Shown here in pieces: positions 7,789-14,648 of a DNA stretch of 34,310 nucleotides. The stretch is from CAZCGA01 sp964498075. Its GTDB lineage: Bacteria > Desulfobacterota > Binatia > HRBIN30. Within the stretch, counting starts at the first letter, position 1. Every line of letters begins with the position of its first letter. Made by a program: the position numbers and the translations under genes. Under the pieces are notes generated by a model. It was given only the letters and a program-made list of their open reading frames with translations, was not told the origin of the DNA and did not search any database. Location of the stretch: NCBI GenBank assembly GCA_964498075.1, contig CAZCGA010000063.1, positions 1 to 34,310 of the forward strand, read 5' to 3'.

Positions 7789-9816
7789 TCAGTTCATCCC
7801 CAACGCCTTCATCGCCGCGGTAAGCGGATCGCCGAAGAAGATCGGATCGACGCGCTCCATGATGTCGGCCGAGACTTCCAGGAAGTGTCGCTTGTTCTCG
7901 ATCGGTATCAGCGCCCGCCGGGCGCCGTTTTCCATCGCAATCTGTAACGCTTCCGACAGGGAGCGCACCGGCTTGATGTTCCCTTGAATGCTCAGATCAC
8001 CCAGGATCACCAGTGCTGGTAGAGACGGATGCTTCTTCAGCGCCGAGTGGATCGCCACCACCAACGCAACACCCGCGTCGCATGAGATGCGATTCGTCAG
8101 CAGATCGATCCCCTCGACGTGGAAGTCGGTGGTGTCGAATCCCTGAGCGATCCCCATGTTCACCTTGTGGCCCTGGATGTATGCGAACGCGCGCTGGATC
8201 GCTTCCTTCATCGCGCTGTCGAGGCCGCCAGCCACTTTGAGCTTCCCAGTTCCCGGCGAGCAGCCGACCTCTATCCGGTAGAGCCCAACCTTTGCCTGAT
8301 CATCGACCGAGGCCGTGTACACAGACCCCGGCGCCAACGGATCGCTGGAGATGAGCCCGCGCCCGCCTTCTTCGGGCACGCCGACATATCGCTCCTCGCG
8401 TGAGTCACTATCGACGTACGAGAACGATGTCTGGTGGTACTCAAACGAGCCCATCTTCTTGAGCTGCTCTTTCACCCGGCGCCGGCCTTCGAGCGCCAGC
8501 TCGACCAGCTCAGCGAGTTCTTCCTTGGCGACCTCGCCGTTCGGATGGATGAGCTTGACTAGCCCGGCCACCGTCTTCCGAACCGCCTTCACATCTCGGG
8601 CGTTCAGGTGCGATCCGAGTGAGAAGTTGTGGTCCGTGACCTCGGCGAAGTTGTGCCGGCGCAGCTCGCGCAGGGCCTCGGCGAGATAGTCGACGATGAA
8701 GCCGTAGTGATCGGTGAAGTACTCGATCCGCATCTTCGGCACTTCCCAGCCGGGCAGGTAGAAGTGGATGCGGTCGAGGAAGGCCATGTCTTCGCGGATC
8801 ACGTCCGGTAGCGGAAGGAAGAGGTGCGACGAGCGCACCATGACCTCTACCGGTTGATTGGTGTTGCCAAACATGGCGACGGAGGCGCTTCCAGAAAGCG
8901 CCTCCTTGCCCCGAGCGAACGACCCTGATTCACAGTACGTCTTCAGGGTCGTCACCACCTCCTTGGGCATCTTCTGCAGGTCGGCCACTTCGTCGAAGGC
9001 GATCGCATCCCAGAGACCAACGAGCCCCATTTTGCCGCTCGCCATGTTGAAGAACAGATTGGCCACCGTCGTGGGTCCGGTCAGCAGGATCACGTACGGG
9101 CTGAGTTCTTGGTATGCGTAAGACTTTCCGGTTCCCCGTGGTCCCAACTCGATCAAATTGAAATTCGATTCACACAGTGGGATCAGCCTCGCCAGAAAAA
9201 GCAGCTTGAGCCGCCGGTTGAAGTGCGATCGCTCAAGTCCGATGCTGCGGATGAGGAGATCGATCCACTCATCCGTACTGAACTGGCGGCGTCGCTGCCG
9301 GTAATCCTCCAGATCGAACGTTCCGAGCTGAATCGGCTTCAGCTCGTCGATCCAGAAGGGGCTCCGCTTGCCTTTGGCTTCTTCATCATAGTCGTGGCGG
9401 ATGTTGACCTGTGCCCAGATGCCCCCCATCAGCAGCCGGTCGTACTCTCGGATGTAGCGGTCCGGGATGTGGACGTACCTGTGGCCGAAATTCACGAACT
9501 CCGCCCAGTACTTGTCGTCGTCCGAGAGATAGCGGACCTTCACCTTGTCGATCAGCGTGTGCTTGCCCTTCTCACGCACCGACGACTGCGCCTTGTTCGC
9601 TTCGTCGGGCCGAACGAAGTTCTCAGCGATCGTACTATTGACGAGCCGCAAGCCAGCTTCGATCGCCTGTTCGTCGTCCGTCGCGCAGTACTTCCCAAGC
9701 AGGTACTCGAGGACAAAGACTGGAACGTTGGCGCCGACCTTGACCTTGCGTACGAGGTCCTTGCGTACGACACGGCCGCCGAATACGTCGTTGGCTTTGC
9801 GATCCAGTTCAGGCAC
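7789..9816 (-). CDS. brxL: BREX system Lon-like/MCM-like ATPase BrxL
   Basis: This 675-aa protein matches the BrxL family of phage-defence ATPases, once called Lon-like proteases and now known to resemble MCM-type DNA motors. It has an N-terminal BrxL domain (about 1-200), an AAA+ core with Walker A GPRGTGKS (225-232), Walker B AIAFDE (271-276) and the sensor-like FGNTN (316-320). A C-terminal Lon-type domain spans about 520-675. In my hand alignment the protease Ser falls on Asp580 and the Lys on Ser621, so peptidase activity is doubtful. I chose GTG 9816 because GGAGG lies seven bases upstream and family similarity begins at MPELDRKANDVF. The start overlaps the zinc-ribbon gene by eight bases. 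It is the last gene of the defence operon. Confidence 0.9.
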   Translation of the reverse strand: MPELDRKANDVFGGRVVRKDLVRKVKVGANVPVFVLEYLLGKYCATDDEQAIEAGLRLVNSTIAENFVRPDEANKAQSSVREKGKHTLIDKVKVRYLSDDDKYWAEFVNFGHRYVHIPDRYIREYDRLLMGGIWAQVNIRHDYDEEAKGKRSPFWIDELKPIQLGTFDLEDYRQRRRQFSTDEWIDLLIRSIGLERSHFNRRLKLLFLARLIPLCESNFNLIELGPRGTGKSYAYQELSPYVILLTGPTTVANLFFNMASGKMGLVGLWDAIAFDEVADLQKMPKEVVTTLKTYCESGSFARGKEALSGSASVAMFGNTNQPVEVMVRSSHLFLPLPDVIREDMAFLDRIHFYLPGWEVPKMRIEYFTDHYGFIVDYLAEALRELRRHNFAEVTDHNFSLGSHLNARDVKAVRKTVAGLVKLIHPNGEVAKEELAELVELALEGRRRVKEQLKKMGSFEYHQTSFSYVDSDSREERYVGVPEEGGRGLISSDPLAPGSVYTASVDDQAKVGLYRIEVGCSPGTGKLKVAGGLDSAMKEAIQRAFAYIQGHKVNMGIAQGFDTTDFHVEGIDLLTNRISCDAGVALVVAIHSALKKHPSLPALVILGDLSIQGNIKPVRSLSEALQIAMENGARRALIPIENKRHFLEVSADIMERVDPIFFGDPLTAAMKALGMN

Positions 9817-10045
9817 GGTACGCCTCCACGGCAACCTTGCTTGTGTTGCTCCGAAACCCAAATATATTCTCGCCCGCCCGCCAGCGAGCCAGCTCGGCCT
9901 TTGTAAGCCACACTACGCCAGGCCGATCGCAGTCAGTGTTCCCACAGATCGCTGCCGTGACAGGGAACCCCACGGGCTTGGCATGCCCCACATAGGGTTC
10001 TGTTCGTTCACTGGGTTGATGCGCTTCGCACCGGACCAACGCCAC
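9809..10045 (-). CDS. Small zinc-ribbon-like protein between pglZ and brxL
   Basis: This 78-aa protein reads (M)ALVRCEAHQP, then YVGHAKPVGFP, TAAICGNTDCDRPG, VVWLTKAELARW and GENIFGF. The Cys/His pattern (CxxH early, CxxxxC in the middle) suggests one treble-clef or ribbon-type zinc site. I recognise the general type as a small conserved hypothetical family but know of no assigned function. AGGAGG at 10053-10058, which overlaps the pglZ stop codon, is seven bases from GTG 10045; GTG 10051 in the same frame is too close to it. The 3' end overlaps the brxL start by eight bases. This tight coupling on both sides argues that it is a working part of the PglZ-BrxL cassette. It is easily missed because a longer overlapping frame hides its start. 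Confidence 0.72.
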   Translation of the reverse strand: MALVRCEAHQPSERTEPYVGHAKPVGFPVTAAICGNTDCDRPGVVWLTKAELARWRAGENIFGFRSNTSKVAVEAYRA

Positions 10046-10056
10046 GTTCACGCCTC

Positions 10057-12138
10057 CTAGATTCCGAGCGCTACTTCTATATCGTCCAGCCGCTTCAACT
10101 CCACCTGTGTGACGGCATCGAGGATGTGGACAGAGACGGCCTTCAGGTCGGCTTCGCTGGGCAACATCAGGGTGATGGCATTCGGCTTGTCCTTCCGGAG
10201 CACAATCTCCTGCGTGCCGTCCTCGAACCCATATGCTGCCGCCACTGCCGACCCGATGTCCTTCTTGTTCGCACGCACCACAGCCTTCACGCGTTTCTCT
10301 TCCGGCCCGAAGAACCCGGTCAGCGAGTAGGTCGCCGTGACTGAGAAGAATCGGGTTGTGATCCGGGGTCGTTCCATCGTCAACGCGACCGTGACCTGGC
10401 CCGCTGGAGCGGCCGCGCGCTTCACCTTCACCACGGCGATCGGAATGATCAACTCCTGCAGAGATGCTGCGCCGTGGAAGAACGATTCCGACCCGCCTGC
10501 TTTGAAGCACGCCAAGCTGTGCGGCAAGGCCAGCTCGAGGTCACCACCGAGGCCAACTCGACTCGCCGGGATGCGCAGATAGCCGTCCGCACTACTTCCG
10601 CCCCGACCAATCCAGATACGACGATGCAGATCGGCGGTGTCGCCACCGGGCGGATCGATCTTCCTTCCGCTTTCGATTGCCTCGCCGTGGAGATGACCGT
10701 GGTCCGCCGTGATCACCACGTCGGTCACCCCGAGAGACGCCAGCCTGCGGACACCCTTGCGGAGCTTGTCCAGAACTTCGTCCATGTATCGGCGCGCTTC
10801 GTCTTCATCCTCGGCACTTTCACCCCGGCGGTCGATCTCTTGCGAGGTCACCAGCACGAAATCGGCAGCGCTGATTTCGTCGCGCAGCTTCTTCGACGGC
10901 TTGATCAGGTCATTGAGCTTCAGATCGACCACTTTGCCGTCGAGGTACTCGCGCAAATACTTCACCCGACCAGCTCGGTCCTTGAGTACGACCCCACCAA
11001 TTTTCAGTCCGACCTTGCCGGCGCCCACTTCGACCAACTCCGCACCCTTGTCGGCCCCGGGCAGTAACGCCGACATTCCAACTTCGGTGATGGTCGGGAG
11101 CTGCGCCATGCCCGGGAGTAGTTTGACCTCGAAGTCGTCTCCGAGCCCGTCAACAAGCTCGCGACCCATCTCGAATCGCATCGCGTCGACCCAAACGTAG
11201 GCTGGCTTCCTCTTCGATTCCTTTCCTGCCTTTACGAGGGGTGCGACGAGATTCGGAAAGATCGTCTCCTGGTGCAGCACCTCGTCAACCACGAAGTCGG
11301 CAGCATCCAGCGCTGCGGTGAACGCTTCGGCACAGAGGGCAACCGTCTCCATGTACTGCTGCCGTGCGCGCTGAATGACCTGCTCAAGCAGGTCGTGCTC
11401 GCCACTAATCTCCAGGTCGAAGATCGTAAACTGGCGCTCCAGATGTCTGTGGTAGGTATCGAGCAGACACCATGGTTCGGAACCCTCCGCGTAGACCTTC
11501 ACGAAGGCCGCGGGTGCTTTCGGAAGACGCTTCAGGTCCGCTCTGATTCGGGCAGCGGAGAGATGGACCAGCGCGGCAGTCTCGATGAGCGACCAGCGGA
11601 GTTGATTGGTCGGCTCTTCAGCCGACCAAAATGAGCGCTTCCGCTGCTCGGCGAGCTCCCGCGCGTTCTCCGGCGCCCCCTCCAGTAGGGACTCCTCTGC
11701 ATGATGCAGCAGTCGCTCCTCGACCGAGGGAAACGTTTCAGTACCCACCAGCCACCGCGGCTCAACCTCCAGGCTGCGGATGTCCACCTCGCTATCGACC
11801 GCCCGAGCGGCAACAACGTAGGCTTCGCGATAGTCGGACCGGTGCCGCCACGTCTGACAGACCTTCGCAGCCGTCGCCGACTGGTGGTCGCTCGTTGGAA
11901 GTCCGGCAGCCTCCAGTCCGCTCACCGTTCCACCACTATCGCGAACAGTCGCAACGAAGTCGCTGAGCAGCAGAGACCTGCGCAGAACCTGCCGAGCTGC
12001 GGCGATCGAGCCCGCCAAGTCCAGCTGAATGCCAAGATCCGATGCGATCAGGTGAGCGACCTCATGGAGTGCCTGCTTCGACTCGATGGTCGCGTCGTGC
12101 TCGTCAGACGCAGCAAACGCCAGGGCAACGTCCTCCAC
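10057..12138 (-). CDS. pglZ: BREX alkaline-phosphatase-superfamily protein PglZ, main (C-terminal) part
   Basis: This frame codes for the bulk of PglZ, 693 aa from GTG 12138, and stays open up to 12222. It holds the alkaline-phosphatase-like metal sites: VWVDAMRFEMGRELVDGL (near 11150-11200), VLVTSQEIDRRGES and DVVITADHGHLHGE (near 10680-10715). PglZ is the defining BREX protein. Upstream codons in the same frame (GDLDSLADQSAAIG, VKLIFGTASVEDVALAF) continue the family sequence from the N-terminal fragment at 12203-12667. One gene has therefore been split by a single-base shift, and GTG 12138 is probably not its original start. The 3' end carries the ribosome-binding site of the zinc-ribbon gene. 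Whether the split is biological or an assembly error cannot be settled here. Confidence 0.88.
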   Translation of the reverse strand: MEDVALAFAASDEHDATIESKQALHEVAHLIASDLGIQLDLAGSIAAARQVLRRSLLLSDFVATVRDSGGTVSGLEAAGLPTSDHQSATAAKVCQTWRHRSDYREAYVVAARAVDSEVDIRSLEVEPRWLVGTETFPSVEERLLHHAEESLLEGAPENARELAEQRKRSFWSAEEPTNQLRWSLIETAALVHLSAARIRADLKRLPKAPAAFVKVYAEGSEPWCLLDTYHRHLERQFTIFDLEISGEHDLLEQVIQRARQQYMETVALCAEAFTAALDAADFVVDEVLHQETIFPNLVAPLVKAGKESKRKPAYVWVDAMRFEMGRELVDGLGDDFEVKLLPGMAQLPTITEVGMSALLPGADKGAELVEVGAGKVGLKIGGVVLKDRAGRVKYLREYLDGKVVDLKLNDLIKPSKKLRDEISAADFVLVTSQEIDRRGESAEDEDEARRYMDEVLDKLRKGVRRLASLGVTDVVITADHGHLHGEAIESGRKIDPPGGDTADLHRRIWIGRGGSSADGYLRIPASRVGLGGDLELALPHSLACFKAGGSESFFHGAASLQELIIPIAVVKVKRAAAPAGQVTVALTMERPRITTRFFSVTATYSLTGFFGPEEKRVKAVVRANKKDIGSAVAAAYGFEDGTQEIVLRKDKPNAITLMLPSEADLKAVSVHILDAVTQVELKRLDDIEVALGI

Positions 12139-12202
12139 TGACGCCGTCCCGAAGATGAGCTTGACGGCACCCGACCCGATTGCGGCAGATTGGTCGGCGA
12201 GG

Positions 12203-12667
12203 CTATCCAGATCGCCCGAGCGTTAGCTTTCCCTGTTCGACATCCCGGGCAATCTTGAGGGCTTGATCCGGCGCGATGTCCTTGAACACCCGCTCGGCGA
12301 TCACCTTCAGGCGTGTATTGCGCTGCCACGGATTCGCGCCGGGCTCAATGACCTGCCCCGCAGTCTCTGCTTCGATCAGCGCACAGTGGGTCTCGCGCCG
12401 ATCCATCGGCACGTACACGAGCACATGCGGCGGCACCGCCTGCTCCTGCAGCGGGCGGCCGTCGCTGTCGACGAATTCGAGCAGGGGTTCGAGCTGGGCG
12501 CGCAGATCGAAGAAACTGCCGCCAAACCTGAATACCGTCGTGCGCAGCAGCGCAAGTTTTTCGGCGAGCTGACAGTACGTGCGCTCCGGGTCGTACCAGA
12601 CGACAAGCCCAGCGTCTCGAACTTGTTTGGCGACGAGAGCGGTGACGTACTCAGTGACCTTGCCCAC
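12203..12667 (-). CDS. pglZ: PglZ N-terminal fragment, separated by a -1/+1 frameshift
   Basis: These 154 residues match the PglZ N-terminal region: GLVVWYDPERTYCQLAEKL, then FRFGGSFFDLRAQLEPLLEF, the VLVYVPMDR strand and the KDIAPDQALKIARDVEQGKL helix. The frame stops at TAG 12203-12205. The other frame opens at 12222, and deleting one base in the C run at 12215-12217 (plus-strand view) gives a smooth join, ...GKLTLGDLDSLADQ..., for a full protein of about 860 aa, normal for PglZ. GTG 12667 follows a GAGGG eight bases upstream. It lies 26 bases after the toxin stop codon. The simplest readings are a recent inactivating mutation, phase variation at the short run, or a sequencing error. Confidence 0.8.
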   Translation of the reverse strand: MGKVTEYVTALVAKQVRDAGLVVWYDPERTYCQLAEKLALLRTTVFRFGGSFFDLRAQLEPLLEFVDSDGRPLQEQAVPPHVLVYVPMDRRETHCALIEAETAGQVIEPGANPWQRNTRLKVIAERVFKDIAPDQALKIARDVEQGKLTLGRSG

Positions 12668-12693
12668 TCGGGATACCCTCGCAGATGCAGTTC

Positions 12694-13047
12694 CTACTTG
12701 AAGTCGTGGAGCCAGACGACACGGTCGCGCACTTCGTCTGCGGTCAAGCGACTCAGACAGCGCACTGTGCGCCGGAGCAGCTCTCGGAATGGGACCTGAT
12801 CGCAGACGAGAATGCCGTGGTGGGTCTTTCCTGTTGTTCGGTAGTCACGGTCGAGCAGCACGTAATCGCGAATATTGTGGGTGAGCATCGCTCGGCGCTG
12901 AGTGACGGCAAAGGCGAGTTGATCCCGATCGCTTCTCCCGCCGCGGTCTCGTTCGAGGACATGCCGGGCCTCGTAGCCGCGCTGTCGAAGGATTTCTGCA
13001 AGCAGCAGCCGCACGTCTTCGTCGATGAGCAGGCGGATTGCCGCCAT
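12694..13047 (-). CDS. DUF5615 PIN-like toxin of a type II toxin-antitoxin pair
   Basis: This 117-aa protein begins AAIRLLIDEDVRLLLAEILRQRGYEARHV. It continues with a D-R-D-Q-L-A-F-A helix and the MLTHNIRDY strand, the layout of the DUF5615 PIN-like family. The acidic residues Asp9, Glu10, Asp11 and the later Asp of NIRDY would form the nuclease site. Members are usually VapC-like RNases held in check by a DUF433 antitoxin. Here a DUF433 gene lies directly upstream, with its TGA overlapping this ATG by one base (TGATG). Full length. It sits inside the BREX-like operon, where such a pair is not a standard component. Confidence 0.85.
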   Translation of the reverse strand: MAAIRLLIDEDVRLLLAEILRQRGYEARHVLERDRGGRSDRDQLAFAVTQRRAMLTHNIRDYVLLDRDYRTTGKTHHGILVCDQVPFRELLRRTVRCLSRLTADEVRDRVVWLHDFK

Positions 13048-13331
13048 CAGCGGCCCATCTCGTTTCGGACACGATCCTCGGTGTTCTCCTCAATGTCGCG
13101 ATCAATCTCGCCTTGATGATCGTAGTAGTAGGACAGGGCGTCATGGACTTGAGCGAGCGTCAGATGCCCGAACTCCTTCACCAGCTCTTCCGGGGACATG
13201 CCTTGTCGTAGGACGTAGTCCACCACGGATCGAACCGGGAACTTGGTTCCCGCAATGATTGGAGCGCCGCCGCAGTAGCCCTTGCGGTTCTCAATGTAGG
13301 GATGTTTCGCCTTCAGTGCCGTTCGCGCCAT
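13047..13331 (-). CDS. DUF433 antitoxin
   Basis: This 94-aa protein has the DUF433 signature YCGGAPIIAGTKFPVRSVVDY followed by GMSPEELVKEFGHLTLAQVHDAL. This is a winged-helix/HTH-type fold that usually acts as the DNA-binding antitoxin for DUF5615 toxins. The start ATG 13331 is fixed by AAGGAG seven bases upstream; a longer in-frame extension lacks family similarity. Upstream, an 8-bp palindrome AGTGCACT (13351-13358) could be part of an operator for autoregulation, which is inference. Its stop codon overlaps the toxin start, consistent with translational coupling. Confidence 0.85.
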   Translation of the reverse strand: MARTALKAKHPYIENRKGYCGGAPIIAGTKFPVRSVVDYVLRQGMSPEELVKEFGHLTLAQVHDALSYYYDHQGEIDRDIEENTEDRVRNEMGR

Positions 13332-13386
13332 CGTAGTCTCCTTACTATGGAGTGCACTAACGCATCGTCGCTTCGCGCCCGATCGG

Positions 13387-13563
13387 TCAGGGCTTCGTCG
13401 GGCGGCGTGCGCCCTTCTTCTCGAACTTGTCTCGAACGAACTCAACCAAGCTGCTACCGCCAGCCTCGCGCGGCAGTCTAAGGACCGTCTGCCTGAAGCG
13501 GTGACTAGCCCCAAGGAACTGATTGATTTCCCAAGCCTGAACTGCCTTATCCAGCTCAGTCAT
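13387..13563 (-). CDS. Small hypothetical protein (58 aa) downstream of the brxA-like gene
   Basis: ATG 13563 overlaps the end of the brxA-like frame by eight bases (ATGACTGA), an arrangement typical of coupled genes. The 58 residues read MTELDKAVQAWEINQFLGA and then a basic C-terminus ending in KKGARRPTKP. I do not recognise a family. It may be a genuine small protein, a shifted C-terminal piece of BrxA (which is about 80 residues shorter here than usual), or the remnant of a gene lost when the brxB-brxC-pglX stretch disappeared. About 55 bases separate it from the antitoxin start. Confidence 0.45.
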   Translation of the reverse strand: MTELDKAVQAWEINQFLGASHRFRQTVLRLPREAGGSSLVEFVRDKFEKKGARRPTKP

Positions 13564-13912
13564 AGAGCAACTCGGTTGCGAAGTCGTAAAGAATCGCTTC
13601 ACTCTGGGCTGTGATCCAGTAGTACACGGGGCGCACGACCTCGATGGGCAGATGCCTGTCCTCCAGCGGGCGGACGATCCGCCACGCATCCGGTATGGGG
13701 CCGCGCACGAACCGTGGCAGAAAGGTCTCTTGGTAGATGTCGGTCATCCTCGACCGGGACTGCTTCGCGAGCACGTTCGCTCGGACTCCTTCCTCACGCT
13801 GAGCGCTCACCCCTCCGTTCTGCCAACTGCGGACGAGGGCACGCATGTCGTCGAGTAGGGCGCCACCCTTCTGCAGGCGAGTCGTGTAAGGACAGCTGGC
13901 TTCTTGTTTCAT
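13556..13912 (-). CDS. brxA: BrxA-like (DUF1819) protein, short
   Basis: This 118-aa protein (from ATG 13912; GTG 13915 is also possible) contains YTTRLQKGGALLDDMRALVRSWQ, the FLPRFVRG motif and PVYYWITAQSEAILYDFATELLYD. This closely resembles the N-terminal half of BrxA/DUF1819 proteins, small all-helical, nucleic-acid-binding BREX components. Typical BrxA proteins are near 200 aa, so about 80 C-terminal residues appear to be missing or moved to another frame. Its start overlaps the stop of the brxE-like gene by one base. The position after brxE and before pglZ matches the gene order of type 6 BREX loci. The call is by remembered family pattern and should be checked with a profile search. 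Confidence 0.62.
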   Translation of the reverse strand: MKQEASCPYTTRLQKGGALLDDMRALVRSWQNGGVSAQREEGVRANVLAKQSRSRMTDIYQETFLPRFVRGPIPDAWRIVRPLEDRHLPIEVVRPVYYWITAQSEAILYDFATELLYD

Positions 13913-14469
13913 CACTTCGGCTTCGCAGTACCCTCCGGCGCCCGCATGAACGGAAACACAGGTTTCCCCTTCTGCCCGAGCAGATAACCGGCCGCGAGTG
14001 TAGTTGCCTTATGAAGCTCAGTCTGTGCGTCGCACGAAGTGAGGTCGAGCAGACCTGCTAGGTCCGGCGTGGGCAATGTCAGGGTTCCAGCATCGGGGGC
14101 AAGCAGGAGGAGCTGACGCCGAAGGTCTTCAGCGCTGACGATAGGAGCACTCCAGGGGTTCGAATCTGAGGACAACTCTTCGACGAACGGCTCCGCCAAG
14201 TCGAGAAGCGTCGTTACCTGAGTGACCCTTGCCGCAGCGAGAACCCCGGCGTGGCGCCCCTTTGCTGATTCAAATGCCAGGCGCAGAGCCGCCCGAGCTG
14301 GATTGCGTGGGAAGATCTTCGTGAGCGCAAAGCGGCCGGCTTCGGTGAGCGACTCATCATCCCACCAGGCGAGGCTGTCCTTTTGGCCGGCGCGTGCAAC
14401 GAGCAAGGCGATCCGTGCGACGCGCTCGGAATCAACGGCTGATGGCTTCGGGCTTGTGGCGCTACTCAT
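13912..14469 (-). CDS. brxE: BrxE-like first gene of the BREX-like operon
   Basis: This 185-aa protein starts at ATG 14469. It contains VARIALLVARAGQKDSLAWW, DDESLTEAGRFALTKIFPR, LAFESAKGRHAGVL and a C-terminal part with leucine-rich helices and a short PVFPFMRAPEG tail. The WW(D/x)...LT..G..AL..iFPR pattern and the position directly before brxA fit BrxE, the leading gene of type 6 BREX. No catalytic motif is visible and its role is unknown. It overlaps brxA by the TGATG junction. Inverted repeats lie 46 bases or more upstream of its start. Family assignment is from memory and only moderately secure; the reality of the gene is secure. Confidence 0.6.
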   Translation of the reverse strand: MSSATSPKPSAVDSERVARIALLVARAGQKDSLAWWDDESLTEAGRFALTKIFPRNPARAALRLAFESAKGRHAGVLAAARVTQVTTLLDLAEPFVEELSSDSNPWSAPIVSAEDLRRQLLLLAPDAGTLTLPTPDLAGLLDLTSCDAQTELHKATTLAAGYLLGQKGKPVFPFMRAPEGTAKPK

Positions 14470-14514
14470 GTTGCGACTCGGTGGGGTTTGCTCAGTCGCC
14501 CCGCGCCTCGTTCT

Positions 14515-14554
14515 ACTCTCGCCTGGCTCGAGAGTCCGCTTGAGGCGAACTCTC
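14515..14554. promoter_or_regulatory. Cluster of inverted half-sites upstream of the BREX-like operon
   Basis: A perfect 7-bp inverted repeat, ACTCTCG (14515-14521) and CGAGAGT (14529-14535), has a 7-base spacer. A third half-site, ACTCTC at 14549-14554, forms a second inverted pair with GAGAGT at 14530-14535. The cluster is 46-85 bases upstream of the brxE-like start, where an operator would be expected. No BrxR-type regulator gene lies next to it. Confidence 0.4.
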
Positions 14555-14648
14555 CTTACCCCGTGAGTCCGACGCGACACGAGAAGTAAGGGACACCCAC
14601 CAGTCGCCTGCCCCGGGACGCGCCGTGCCTGGCAACAACGTGCCCCAC

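Noticed and set aside
9809..10510. 233-codon frame including the zinc-ribbon protein
   Set aside because: Only the last 78 residues are protein-like. The earlier part runs through pglZ in the wrong frame, and the start at 10045 has its own ribosome-binding site.
12203..12205. Considered whether the TAG in pglZ is a recoded (pyrrolysine) codon
   Set aside because: The same frame after the TAG does not continue the family; the +1 frame does, so a frameshift explains it.
13556..13558. Considered whether the TGA ending brxA encodes selenocysteine, given the Sec-using host
   Set aside because: The frame meets TAA two codons later and no SECIS-like hairpin follows at the right distance.
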